Below, in pieces: positions 9,853 to 17,808 of a DNA stretch of 64,000 nucleotides. How positions within the stretch are numbered: the stretch's first letter is position 1; the number at the start of each line of letters is the position of its first letter. The notes under the pieces are model-generated. The model was not told the DNA's origin. It worked only from the letters and a program-made list of their open reading frames with translations, and did no database searches. The position numbers were made by a program, and so were the translations under genes. The DNA is from Actinomycetes bacterium (GTDB lineage: Bacteria > Actinomycetota > Thermoleophilia > RBG-16-64-13): the NCBI GenBank assembly GCA_024637095.1, contig JAGXFV010000008.1, positions 1 through 64,000 on the forward strand. Direction: 5' to 3'.

Positions 9853-11037
9853 GTGATCAAAAGTAGAAGAGCCACGCTGATCGTGTTTCTCACGATCGCT
9901 CTCGTGGCCATCGCCGGGGTAGCTTACGCCCAAACGGTGTACCCCTTCCCCGATGTGAACGCGAGCAACGAGCCGCACGTGGACGCCATCACGTGGGCGG
10001 CTGATCATGGGATCGTCGAAGGTTACGTAAACGGTAACTTCGGCCCCGCCGACAACATCCTGCGGCAGCAGGCTGCCAGCATGTTCATGCGCTACGACAC
10101 CTTTCTGCGTGGCAGCCTGAACGGCGGCGGCACGGCCAGCAGCTGCGCTGACTGTCACGACAGCAGCCAGTTGATCCCCGGCTACCAAGCCGCCTGGAGC
10201 GAATCGATGCACGCGACAGGCACAGCGTACGACTACGCCGGAGCCAGGGACGGCTGTACGGCTTGCCACTCCGGTGGGAGCTTCCAAGAGGCTGTGGCCG
10301 CGGGCCTGAACCCGGCTGAATTCGAAGAGACCAATCCTGAAGAAAACAATCCGACGCCCATCAACTGCCGCACCTGCCACCAGATCCACCTAAACGGCAC
10401 CGGTGCCGACTGGCAGCTGGAAACCGTCGCTGCCGTGGATCTATACGCGCCCGGACTCGAAGGCGTAACCTTCGACGGCGGCAAGGGCAACCTGTGCGCC
10501 AACTGCCACCAGCCGCGCCGTGTGTTCCCCGAAGCGAACGCCGAGGGTATGATCACCGGTATCAGCCCCCACTGGGGCCCGCACCATGGCCCGCAGAGCG
10601 CCACGCTCCTCGGCGTCGCCGCTGCCGGTGTTGACCCGGACGAGGACTATGTCAGCCCGCACATGGCGGTCCCCAACACCTGCGTGGGGTGCCATGTGGT
10701 CGACCCGCAGAGCCACACCTTTGAGGCCTCGCTCGACGCGTGCCAAGCCTGTCACGCGGGTGCCGACAGCTTCGACATCAATGGGGTCCAGACCTCGGTC
10801 GAAACTCGCCTCGCCGCCATCGGTACTGAGCTCGCCGACCTCGGCTTCCTCGATACCGCTGATGGCCACGCCACGGTGACCGAAGCTCCGGAAGCCGTCG
10901 CCATCGCCCTCTACAACTGGATCTACCTCTTCCACGAAGACGGTAGCATGGGTGTCCACAACCCGGCCTTCGTAGACGCGATGCTCGACGCCGCCGAAGC
11001 CAGCCTCGCCGAGTACACGGCAACTCTGGCTCCGTAA
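9853..11037 (+). CDS. Secreted SLH-domain hexahaem c-type cytochrome
   Basis: 394 residues from GTG 9853, chosen because GGGAGGA lies 6 bases upstream and because it places a signal peptide (IVFLTIALVAIAGVAYA, cleavage near residue 26) at the N-terminus; the track start at 9781 does not. Residues about 30-85 (YPFPDV, HVDAITWAADHGIVEGY, FGPADNILRQQAASMF) form an S-layer-homology-like domain. Six CxxCH haem sites follow: CADCH, CTACH, CRTCH, CANCH, CVGCH and CQACH, at about 98, 135, 172, 215, 277 and 297. The C-terminus has the EDGSMGVHNPAF segment seen in many multihaem cytochromes. It is likely exported and wall-anchored, acting in surface electron transfer. A strong terminator follows. Confidence 0.92.
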   Translation: MIKSRRATLIVFLTIALVAIAGVAYAQTVYPFPDVNASNEPHVDAITWAADHGIVEGYVNGNFGPADNILRQQAASMFMRYDTFLRGSLNGGGTASSCADCHDSSQLIPGYQAAWSESMHATGTAYDYAGARDGCTACHSGGSFQEAVAAGLNPAEFEETNPEENNPTPINCRTCHQIHLNGTGADWQLETVAAVDLYAPGLEGVTFDGGKGNLCANCHQPRRVFPEANAEGMITGISPHWGPHHGPQSATLLGVAAAGVDPDEDYVSPHMAVPNTCVGCHVVDPQSHTFEASLDACQACHAGADSFDINGVQTSVETRLAAIGTELADLGFLDTADGHATVTEAPEAVAIALYNWIYLFHEDGSMGVHNPAFVDAMLDAAEASLAEYTATLAP

Positions 11038-11068
11038 GCCTCGCATCACAAGTACGCAAGTACTGGAC

Positions 11069-11099
11069 GGGGCCGCCTTCGGGCGGCCCCGTTTTTTTT
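11069..11099. terminator. Bidirectional-looking intrinsic terminator
   Basis: A 9-bp GC stem (GGGGCCGCC/GGCGGCCCC) closed by a TTCG tetraloop and followed on the plus strand by eight T residues. It ends the cytochrome transcript. The stop codon of the convergent MaoC gene lies within the T-run, so that gene may use the same hairpin in reverse. Confidence 0.9.
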
Positions 11100-11541
11100 A
11101 TGCTTCCGGGGACAGCGCGACTGTGTAGCAGGTCGCGACGCCCTCCAATACAACCGTGCCGTCCGCGAGCACTACCCGCGTGCGCAGTTCGGTCAAGGGC
11201 TTATCTTCCCTTACATTGAGGACCTCCACCCCGCCGGTGATGACATCCCCGGGCCGGACAGGGGCCGGGAAGCTCCAGTTGACCTCCAGGAAGACGGTGC
11301 CCGGTCCGGGCAGATCCTCTGCCACGATCGCATTGAGAATGGCGCTGGTCACGCCGCCCTGCAGGATGATCCCCCCAAAGCGGGTCGCCCGAGCGGTCTC
11401 CTCATCGTAATGAAGGGGATTCCGGTCTCCGCTGAGTTCGGTAAAAAGTTGGATATCTCGCTGGGAGACGTGCCTGGATCGCCGGGCCCTCTGGCCCACT
11501 TCGGGACGGCCGTTCGGCCACACTCCTGTCACCGCCGCCAT
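11098..11541 (-). CDS. MaoC-like hot-dog dehydratase
   Basis: 147 residues starting at ATG 11541 behind GGGAGGAGGGG; the track extension to 11721 adds unrelated sequence. The hot-dog fold motif FTELSGDRNPLHYDEETA with the catalytic Asp/His pair, followed by GGIILQGGVTSAIL, is typical of MaoC/R-specific enoyl-CoA hydratases. The C-terminal half (PVRPGDVITGGVEVL) fits the same family. It probably hydrates or dehydrates a CoA- or ACP-bound acyl chain in the cytoplasm. No fatty-acid operon surrounds it. Confidence 0.85.
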   Translation of the reverse strand: MAAVTGVWPNGRPEVGQRARRSRHVSQRDIQLFTELSGDRNPLHYDEETARATRFGGIILQGGVTSAILNAIVAEDLPGPGTVFLEVNWSFPAPVRPGDVITGGVEVLNVREDKPLTELRTRVVLADGTVVLEGVATCYTVALSPEA

Positions 11542-11750
11542 GTCCCCCTCCTCCCTCGCCCGACTGCGAAAACCGTTGCGCTTTGGGCCGCGCGTACCGA
11601 GTATCCCCTCATCACTTCCACTTGTCTCGGTGCACACTGACCGCCTGGGGGGAGCCAAGACTGATCCTAAGGCGGGCGTGCGCCGACCCCCCGCTCTCTT
11701 ACACTGAGACTGTAGCCACAAGAGATCTCCACCGGCGGGAGGGACGAGAG

Positions 11751-12107
11751 ATGAACACCGCGCTAATCAACCCCTCTGACACATACCGAGGGCGGGACGC
11801 GGCGGCCGCCGCGAGCACTGTCCCGGCAGCCGCCGCAGCGTCGCTCTGCAGCGTCGCCGGCCACGCCCCCACGCGCGAGCTCGGCGTGACCAACATCTGG
11901 CACGATTGCGGGCCCGCCCACACCAGACTGCTGATGTGCGAATGCGGCGCCCGGATCGAGATAGATGTCAGGCACGGATTCGTCGCCGGCGCCCCTCACA
12001 GCGTCGAACTCTGCAGTGGGGGAAGCTGTCCCCGCGAAGCTGCATGCCGGAGCCGGTACGCGACACTTTGCGACCTGGAGGAACGCCTGGGAAGCGTGGC
12101 GGCGTAA
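11751..12107 (+). CDS. Uncharacterised Cys/His-containing small protein
   Basis: 118 residues from ATG 11751, preceded by GGGAGGGACGAGAG. The N-terminal 45 residues are Ala-rich and low complexity. The rest has a conserved-looking core: WHDCGPAHTRLLMCECGARIEID, then CSGGSCPREAACRSRYATLC, about eight cysteines plus histidines, suggestive of a small metal-binding or disulfide-rich fold. I do not recognise the family. It lies upstream of the UPF0178 gene in the same direction. It could be a real lineage-specific gene or an over-called frame. Confidence 0.45.
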   Translation: MNTALINPSDTYRGRDAAAAASTVPAAAAASLCSVAGHAPTRELGVTNIWHDCGPAHTRLLMCECGARIEIDVRHGFVAGAPHSVELCSGGSCPREAACRSRYATLCDLEERLGSVAA

Positions 12108-12174
12108 GCCGAGACCGGCAGGGCGTCCCAAGGACGGACTCGACGACGGCCATCCGGTCAGCTACCCTCACCGG

Positions 12175-12633
12175 ATGAAGCTCTTCGTCGACGCCGATGC
12201 CTGTCCCGTGACCCGGGAGGCGATTTCCGCCGCCAGAGCGCAGGGCGTAACCGTTGTGCTGGCCGGCAACGAGTCCCAGAATCTGACCCGCTATACCGAG
12301 CGCGCCGGGGTCGAAGCGGTTCAGGTGGGCGTGGGGCCGGACGCCGCCGACTTTGCCATCATCGGCCGCCTATCTCCCGAAGACATCGTGGTCACGAACG
12401 ATACCGGTCTGGCCGCCATGGTCTTGGGCCGGGGCGCCCGGGCCATCAGCCCCCGCGGGCGCGTTTTCTCGCCCTACACCATCGACGCGGAACTCGCGGT
12501 GCGCCACGCCGAACAGCAGCACCGGCGGGCCGGGGGCCGCACGCGCGGCCCCGCCCCATTCGAACCGGAGGACCGCGAGCATTTCCGCGAGACCCTCATC
12601 CGGCTTCTTCGCGAAAGCCGCCAATCCGGATAG
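12175..12633 (+). CDS. UPF0178 (YaiI/YqxD) family protein
   Basis: 152 residues from ATG 12175; the track extension upstream is unsupported. Signatures are MKLFVDADACPV at the N-terminus, VVLAGNESQN, the GPDAADFAII block, VVTNDTGLA and SPRGRVFSPYTI, together diagnostic of the YaiI/YqxD family. The acidic DAD and ND residues resemble a PIN-like nuclease site, but no activity is established for the family. The C-terminal tail is basic and acidic mixed (RGPAPFEPEDREHF), which is usual. Confidence 0.9.
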   Translation: MKLFVDADACPVTREAISAARAQGVTVVLAGNESQNLTRYTERAGVEAVQVGVGPDAADFAIIGRLSPEDIVVTNDTGLAAMVLGRGARAISPRGRVFSPYTIDAELAVRHAEQQHRRAGGRTRGPAPFEPEDREHFRETLIRLLRESRQSG

Positions 12634-12728
12634 CGTCCCCGCCCACGGCCCTCGATCCGCGCAGGGTTGGTCGGATCGACTCCTAGGTCGGTCCTGTCGG
12701 CTCCTGGGTCGGCTCCTGTCGCCGCTTC

Positions 12729-13172
12729 CTACTCCGTGACCTCGACGGTCCCCGTCATGCCCGAATGGATCGTGCACACGTAGTCATAGGTTCCGGCCTG
12801 GTCGAACGTGTAGCTGAAGGTCTCGCCCGGGGCCACGGTGCCACTGTCGAAGCTGCCGTCACCTGCGGTCACCGTATGGTCCACGCCGTCCCCATTGGTC
12901 CACGTGACCGTATCGCCCACGGAGACCTCCATGGCATCCGGGTTGAAGGTGTTGCCCTGCATGGTGACGGTGGCCCCTCCATCGGTTGCCCCTTCATCCA
13001 CGGATCCCTCGGTAGCCCCGGTGACTTCGGTGGTCTCGTCATCGATGACGGTCGTATTATCGTCGTCGCCGCAGGCGACCAAGAGGACCCCCATCAAGGC
13101 GAGCATCAACACAACCAGTAGCGAGAGGCCCACGCGGCCGCCTCCGCCATCTCTTCCATAATCTCCGCGCAT
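12729..13172 (-). CDS. Cupredoxin (plastocyanin-like) lipoprotein
   Basis: 147 residues from ATG 13172 with GGAGGG upstream. The N-terminus has a membrane segment ending in LLVACGDDD, a lipobox with Cys near residue 34, then an acidic Thr-rich linker. The C-terminal 80 residues are a type-1 copper domain: one His in GVDHTV and the C-x2-H-x2-M ligand loop YVCTIHSGM near the end. It should be a blue-copper electron carrier tethered to the outer face of the membrane. Possible partners include the surface cytochrome about 2 kb away, but there is no operon link. Confidence 0.88.
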   Translation of the reverse strand: MRGDYGRDGGGGRVGLSLLVVLMLALMGVLLVACGDDDNTTVIDDETTEVTGATEGSVDEGATDGGATVTMQGNTFNPDAMEVSVGDTVTWTNGDGVDHTVTAGDGSFDSGTVAPGETFSYTFDQAGTYDYVCTIHSGMTGTVEVTE

Positions 13173-13267
13173 TTTTCTTCCCTCCAATATTTGGGATCGG
13201 TCCCCTCTTAGAGTTCCCCTGGTTCCTCTTTCGCATGCTCGAAGAGCCTGCACACCCTGACGCGCGA

Positions 13268-13837
13268 TCACTCCCGCAGCTCACTCCACCGGAAGCAGTC
13301 CACAGTGTGATCGTTCACCATCCCCGTTGCCTGCATGTGGGCGTAGCAGATGGTGGGCCCGACGAACGAGAAGCCGCGGCGCTTGAGGTCGGCGCTCAAG
13401 AGACGCGACTCCTCCGTCTGCGCCGGAACCTCTCTGGTGTGCGTCCAGGCATTCTGGATCGGACGCCCGCCGACAAAGGACCAGATGTAGGCGTCGAAGG
13501 AGCCAAACTCCTTCTGCGCCGCGAGAAACGCGCGCGCGTTGGCAATAGCGGATTCGAGCTTGCGCCGGTTCCGCACGAGGCCGGAGTCGGTCAGGAGACG
13601 CTCCACTGCGGATTGATCGAACCGGGCCACGGCTTCCGGGTCGAAGTCCGCGAAGGCCGCACGGTAGGCGTCCCGCTTGCGAAGAATGGTCAGCCAGCTG
13701 AGACCGGCCTGCGCTCCCTCGAGCACCAGGAACTCAAAGAGGCGCCGGTCGTCGTGGAGCGGGACACCCCACTCCTCATCGTGATAGGCGATGTACCGGG
13801 GATCCTCGCCCACCCAAGCGCAGCGCGGACGCGAAAT
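13268..13837 (-). CDS. tag: DNA-3-methyladenine glycosylase I
   Basis: Removes 3-methyladenine from DNA. The track frame starts at GTG 13813 (GEDPRYIAYHDEEWGVPL), but the preceding codons of the same open frame read SRPRCAWV, the normal Tag N-terminus, whose Cys is a zinc ligand. No ATG, GTG or TTG exists further upstream before the in-frame stop, so initiation must use a rare codon: ATT 13837 (natural length) or ATC 13864, which has AGGAG 8 bases upstream. Other Tag landmarks are EGAQAGLSWLTIL, FVGPTICYAHMQATGMVNDH with the zinc His, and the Cys in VDCFRW. Confidence is high for function, low for the exact start. Confidence 0.88.
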   Translation of the reverse strand: MSRPRCAWVGEDPRYIAYHDEEWGVPLHDDRRLFEFLVLEGAQAGLSWLTILRKRDAYRAAFADFDPEAVARFDQSAVERLLTDSGLVRNRRKLESAIANARAFLAAQKEFGSFDAYIWSFVGGRPIQNAWTHTREVPAQTEESRLLSADLKRRGFSFVGPTICYAHMQATGMVNDHTVDCFRWSELRE

Positions 13838-13993
13838 GCCAAAAGCTACATTATGGGCTTTGATGGGCTATACTCCTGTCACTAAACCGAAGACCCGGTT
13901 CGTCCCCCGTGCTCCTACCCTGTGATCTCGACTGGACTAACTGCGTCTGCAACGCAGTGCGATCCAGAAGTGACGCACGCAAAAGGAGCGACA

Positions 13994-15256
13994 TTGTCCT
14001 TCGATACTTTGGGCCTCGACCGAGGCCTGCTCAAAGCTGTGCACGCGATGGGCTACGAGCAGCCCACTCCGATCCAAGAACAGGCCATCCCGTTGGCGCT
14101 GGCCGCCCGCGACATCGTGGGCTGTGCCCAAACGGGCACCGGTAAAACAGCCGCCTTCATCCTGCCCGCTTTGCAGCGCACGCAAGGACGCAAGGGTTTG
14201 CACACGCTGGTCGTGACTCCGACCAGGGAACTCGCCGCGCAAATCTACGACGTGGCCCGCGACTGTTCGCGCCACACCGGGCAGAAAGCAGCCGCCGTCT
14301 ACGGCGGCGTCGGCTACAATCCTCAGGTCACCGCCCTGCGGCGCGGTGTGGACCTGCTCGTGGCTACTCCCGGACGGCTGCTCGACCTGCACTCCCGCCA
14401 CGACGTCGACCTTTCCCAGGTCGAGATCCTGGTCCTCGATGAGGCCGACCGTATGCTGGACATGGGTTTCTGGCCCGACGTCAGGCGCATCATGGCCCTG
14501 CTTCCCAAGCAGCGCCAGACCCTGCTGTTCTCGGCCACGCTCTCGTCGGACGTGATGAAAATGTCGGCCAGTACGCTGACCAACCCGGCGCGCATCGAAG
14601 TGGCCCCCAGCGCAACGCCGATCGAGGCGATCGAGCAGTCGGTCTTCCCGGTCAACGGGCACCAGAAGACGGATCTGCTGGTCAGACTTCTCGAGAAACA
14701 CCAACTGGACCGCGTGCTGGTCTTCACCCGCACCAAGCACCGCGCGGACAAGGTCGCCCGTCATCTGGAGCGGAGCCGCATCCGTGGCGCGGCCATCCAT
14801 TCGAACCGCAGTCAGTCGCAAAGGCAGCGGGCCCTGGACGGCTTCAAGAACGGCACGTACCGGGTGCTCGTGGCCACTGACATCGTGTCCCGGGGCATTG
14901 ACGTGGATTCCATCTCGCATGTGATCAACTACGATCTTCCGGTGAACGCCCAGGATTATGTCCACCGCATTGGCCGCACCGCCCGCGCAGGAGCCACCGG
15001 ATCGGCAATCAGTTTCCTGGCGGCGGAAGAGACCCAGGAACTGCGGGACATCGAGCGCCTGATAGGCGCGAGGATTCCCTGTGAGGACGTGGAGGGCTTC
15101 GCCTACCAGGAGCGCGTCGTGCCCGATCCCGAACGCTCCTTCGAGCGGCCTGTGCGCCAAGTGTATGCCGGCAGGCGTGGGGGAAGCGTGGGCGGAAAGC
15201 GCAACAACACTCGCAACCGCCGCGGAGGACCGCGCCCGGCGCGGGCCGCTCGCTAG
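13994..15256 (+). CDS. DEAD-box ATP-dependent RNA helicase
   Basis: 420 residues from TTG 13994, chosen because AAAAGGAG lies just upstream and the protein then starts MSFDTLGL like other members. Helicase motifs in order: Q-motif PTPIQEQAIP, motif I AQTGTGKT, Ia PTRELAAQ, II DEAD, III SAT, IV VFTRTKHRA, V ATDIVSRGID and VI HRIGRTARAG. The C-terminal tail is basic and Arg/Gly-rich (GRRGGSVGGKRNNTRNRRGG), as in RhlE/CsdA-type helicases that remodel structured RNA. It is followed by a GC hairpin and then by a glycine-rich RRM gene, a pairing consistent with RNA metabolism or cold adaptation. Confidence 0.93.
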   Translation: MSFDTLGLDRGLLKAVHAMGYEQPTPIQEQAIPLALAARDIVGCAQTGTGKTAAFILPALQRTQGRKGLHTLVVTPTRELAAQIYDVARDCSRHTGQKAAAVYGGVGYNPQVTALRRGVDLLVATPGRLLDLHSRHDVDLSQVEILVLDEADRMLDMGFWPDVRRIMALLPKQRQTLLFSATLSSDVMKMSASTLTNPARIEVAPSATPIEAIEQSVFPVNGHQKTDLLVRLLEKHQLDRVLVFTRTKHRADKVARHLERSRIRGAAIHSNRSQSQRQRALDGFKNGTYRVLVATDIVSRGIDVDSISHVINYDLPVNAQDYVHRIGRTARAGATGSAISFLAAEETQELRDIERLIGARIPCEDVEGFAYQERVVPDPERSFERPVRQVYAGRRGGSVGGKRNNTRNRRGGPRPARAAR

Positions 15257-15273
15257 AAGAAACAAGCAACACC

Positions 15274-15301
15274 GAGCGGGCGGAAACCTTACCGCCCGCT
15301 C
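15274..15301 (+). terminator. GC-rich hairpin after helicase gene
   Basis: A 10-bp perfect stem (GAGCGGGCGG/CCGCCCGCTC) with an 8-base loop begins 17 bases after the helicase stop. The T-content downstream is low (GTTACCTATT), so it may be a weak terminator or an mRNA 3'-end stabiliser. Confidence 0.6.
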
Positions 15302-15448
15302 GTTACCTATTCATGGTATTATGGAAAGTGGCATTTCGATAGGATCTTGCTTCAGGCGACGCGCCGATTTCTTCACAGAATTTCACCGCCCCGTTTGCAG
15401 TCTGCCTCGATCGCGTGCCGTAGGGTACTTTCTGCAACGGAGGAATCA

Positions 15449-15796
15449 ATGAGTTCCAGCAAGCTGTACGTGGGCAACCTCACGTACGACACGAGCGAGT
15501 CGACCATCGAAGCTCTCTTTGCCAATCATGGCACAGTGACTTCCGTAGACTTGATCGCCGATCGCGACACCGGCCGCCCCAAGGGCTTCGGTTTCGTGGA
15601 AATGAGTTCCGCTGAGGAAGCCGAGGCGGCCAAGTCCGCCCTTGACGGCGCCGACGTGGACGGTCGCACCATCAAGGTCGACACGGCCAAAGAACGTCAG
15701 CCTCGCGGCGGCGGCGGTGGTGGTGGCCGCGGTGGCGGCGGCTACGGCGGTGGTGGCGGCGGCGGCTACGGTGGCGGCGGGGGAAACCGCTACTAA
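15449..15796 (+). CDS. Glycine-rich RRM RNA-binding protein
   Basis: 115 residues from ATG 15449 with ACGGAGGAA upstream. A single RNA recognition motif spans residues 4-80, with RNP2 KLYVGNL and RNP1 KGFGFVEM, both intact. A C-terminal tail of about 30 residues is almost pure Gly with Arg and Tyr, like the bacterial RNA-binding proteins often induced by cold. The 190-base stretch before it, after the helicase terminator, could carry its own promoter and leader. A strong terminator follows. Confidence 0.95.
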   Translation: MSSSKLYVGNLTYDTSESTIEALFANHGTVTSVDLIADRDTGRPKGFGFVEMSSAEEAEAAKSALDGADVDGRTIKVDTAKERQPRGGGGGGGRGGGGYGGGGGGGYGGGGGNRY

Positions 15797-15813
15797 AGGC
15801 CCCGACATCTTTG

Positions 15814-15846
15814 AAGGCGCCGGGTTCATCCCGGCGCCTTCTTGCT
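15814..15846 (+). terminator. Intrinsic terminator of the RRM gene
   Basis: An 11-bp perfect stem (AAGGCGCCGGG/CCCGGCGCCTT) with a TTCAT loop, followed by a T-rich stretch, begins 17 bases after the RRM stop codon. Confidence 0.85.
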
Positions 15847-15882
15847 TTTCCCCATCTAGTGTTTCGGAAGAAGCGAGGCTTT

Positions 15883-16068
15883 ATGCGCAGCGAAATCTAT
15901 CCTTCGACCGCAGCACAGTCCGAACCCCAATGCGTCTGGCGAGTCTGGGACAAGGGCCGACTGGTTGCCCGCGGTCAGTCGCTCAACGCAGAAGAGGCGC
16001 AGCAGGCGGTTCGCGCGGTGATGGGCGAGTGGTCCAAATCCGGGCGCTCCGCGAGACGCCAGGCCTGA
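15883..16068 (+). CDS. Small conserved-looking hypothetical protein
   Basis: 61 residues from ATG 15883; the track frame starts upstream inside the terminator and is not credible. The core CVWRVWDKGRLVARGQSLNAEEAQQAVRAV looks like a short beta-hairpin followed by a helix, and the C-terminus is basic. I do not recognise the family. It stands alone between the RRM terminator and the convergent lipid operon. Confidence 0.55.
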   Translation: MRSEIYPSTAAQSEPQCVWRVWDKGRLVARGQSLNAEEAQQAVRAVMGEWSKSGRSARRQA

Positions 16069-16109
16069 CGTCCGACCGAGTTCCGCGGGCCTCCAAAGGC
16101 CCAGAGGCG

Positions 16110-16526
16110 TTATGGGTTGAGCTCGATCCACCGGCCCACGTAAAAGCCGATCATGCTGACGGCGCCGGTGAGCCCGCCTCCCCAGATCATGTCGACCACC
16201 GACACCTCCCAGGACCATCCGCGCAGGGTAGCCAGGTTGGTCAGATCGTAAGTCCCGTAGGCCAGGAGGCCAAGTAGGGCTCCCCGCCAGAGCGCTGCCG
16301 TCACGGCGCCACTCTCCAGACCCGGAATGACCGCGAGGGCCACCACTCCCACCACATAGAGCAGGTAGAAGGACGCCGCGATGCCCAAGCGGGGTTGTTC
16401 GGCCAGCAGATCGCCGAGCCGGGGGCGATAGAAGCGGCTGGTGGCCAGGGAAAGCCAGGCGAAATCGATCGCCAGGAAGGCCACCGTGGAGGCTGCGTAG
16501 ACCAGGGCCAGCTTGCCGATGCTCAT
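16110..16526 (-). CDS. DUF2177 family membrane protein
   Basis: 138 residues with four predicted membrane helices. The N-terminal ALVYAASTVAFLAIDFAWL and the conserved GTYDLTNLATLRGW segment are characteristic of DUF2177. It is the last gene of a minus-strand operon with the CFA synthase (19-bp gap), DUF1365 and FAD oxidoreductase genes. The function of DUF2177 is unknown; its repeated linkage with this gene set suggests a role in membrane lipid modification or delivery. Confidence 0.88.
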   Translation of the reverse strand: MSIGKLALVYAASTVAFLAIDFAWLSLATSRFYRPRLGDLLAEQPRLGIAASFYLLYVVGVVALAVIPGLESGAVTAALWRGALLGLLAYGTYDLTNLATLRGWSWEVSVVDMIWGGGLTGAVSMIGFYVGRWIELNP

Positions 16527-16545
16527 GCTGCTCTCCCTTTCTCGA

Positions 16546-17808
16546 TCACTTGTTCAGGGCGACCTGCATGACGTTTGTCCGCCCGGAGCGAAAGCCCGCC
16601 CGGCAGTAGGCGAAGTAGTAACGCCACATCCGGACGAAGCGCTCGTCAAAGCCTAATTCGCGCACTTCGGGGAGCGCAGCCTCGAAGTTGTCGGCCCACA
16701 CACCGAGGGTGCGATCGTAGTCCAGGCCGAAGAACCGCGGCTCACGGACTGCGAGACCCGCGGCCGCCGCGCTCTCGTTGAACCTTTCCACAGAGGGTAG
16801 CATCCCCCCGGGGAAGACGTACCGCTGGATGAAGTCAGGTGAGCGCCGGTAGTTGTCGAAGTGCTCAGCGGCTATCGTGATCACCTGCAGGGCGGCCCTG
16901 CCCTGACGGTCGAGCAGTTCCCCGATCTTCCCGAAGAAGGTGGGCCACCACCGCTCTCCCACCGCTTCAAACATCTCGATCGACGCGATGCCCTGGTAGT
17001 TGCCGGTCTCCTCGCGATAGTCCTGCAGGCGGATCTCCACCTGATCCTCGACACCCTCAGCCGCCACCCGCGCACGGGCCCATTCGGCCTGCTCGCTGGA
17101 GAGGGTCAGTCCGGTCACCCGGCAACCCGTCTCTTGGGCAGCGTGAATGGCAAACCCGCCCCAGCCGCAGCCTATCTCCAGCAGGTGGTTACCCCGTCCG
17201 GGGTCGACCAGTTCCAGCATGCGGTCCCACTTGCGCCGCTGCGCCGTCTCCAGGTCGACGTCGGCCCCGGCCTCATCCCCCGTCTCGAAGCAGGCCGCCG
17301 AGTAGGTCATCGTTCGGTCGAGCCACAGCCGATAGAAATCGTTGCCTAGGTCGTAGTGGTACTGGACGTTGCGTCGCGCTCCCTCCAGATCGTTGTCGCG
17401 CAAGGCGTGCCAGATGCGCTGCGGGGGCCGTAGCAGCACGGGAGTACCCGCCGTCCACCCGGCCTGCAGATTGTCGACACCCAGTTCGAGCACGGCGTTC
17501 AGATCCCCCGTGTCCCACGCCCCTTCCATGTAGCCTTCCGCAAGCCCAATGCCCCCGCCGGTGACGAGACGGCGTCCGGCCGAAGGATCACGCAGGTCCA
17601 CCTGAGCCGAGGGACCGGGAGCATGGCCGCCGTAGCGATGCTCCTTCCCCGAGGGCATGGCCACAGTCAGCTCACCCAGCCGAAGGCCGCGCAGCACAAC
17701 GGCGGTCAGCAGCAGCCAGGGGTTGGGCAGGCGGGAGACCAGCCGCTTGGAACCGCTTCTGGGAAGGGCCGAGGCGCGTTCCCAACCCGGACGATCCCGG
17801 GAACTCAA
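16546..17808 (-). CDS. cfa: Cyclopropane-fatty-acyl-phospholipid synthase family methyltransferase
   Basis: 420 residues. The C-terminal two thirds is a SAM-dependent methyltransferase: HYDLGNDFYRLWLD, MTYSAACFE, the SAM-binding LLEIGCGWGG, and the EMFEAVGERWW and FIQRYVFPGG blocks, all hallmarks of CFA synthases. It transfers a methyl(ene) group to a double bond of membrane phospholipid chains. Its TTG start overlaps the DUF1365 stop (TTGA), indicating coupling. In the related sigma-E-controlled gene group of alphaproteobacteria, homologues take part in methylated or furan fatty-acid synthesis, so cyclopropanation itself is not assured. Confidence 0.92.
   Translation of the reverse strand: MSSRDRPGWERASALPRSGSKRLVSRLPNPWLLLTAVVLRGLRLGELTVAMPSGKEHRYGGHAPGPSAQVDLRDPSAGRRLVTGGGIGLAEGYMEGAWDTGDLNAVLELGVDNLQAGWTAGTPVLLRPPQRIWHALRDNDLEGARRNVQYHYDLGNDFYRLWLDRTMTYSAACFETGDEAGADVDLETAQRRKWDRMLELVDPGRGNHLLEIGCGWGGFAIHAAQETGCRVTGLTLSSEQAEWARARVAAEGVEDQVEIRLQDYREETGNYQGIASIEMFEAVGERWWPTFFGKIGELLDRQGRAALQVITIAAEHFDNYRRSPDFIQRYVFPGGMLPSVERFNESAAAAGLAVREPRFFGLDYDRTLGVWADNFEAALPEVRELGFDERFVRMWRYYFAYCRAGFRSGRTNVMQVALNK

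Noticed and set aside
9660-9866. 68-codon ORF upstream of the cytochrome
   Set aside because: No domain, no good ribosome site, and it overlaps the cytochrome leader and start.
15706-15796. Repeat array at the end of the RRM gene
   Set aside because: It is the codon repeat of the glycine-rich tail, not an independent DNA repeat.
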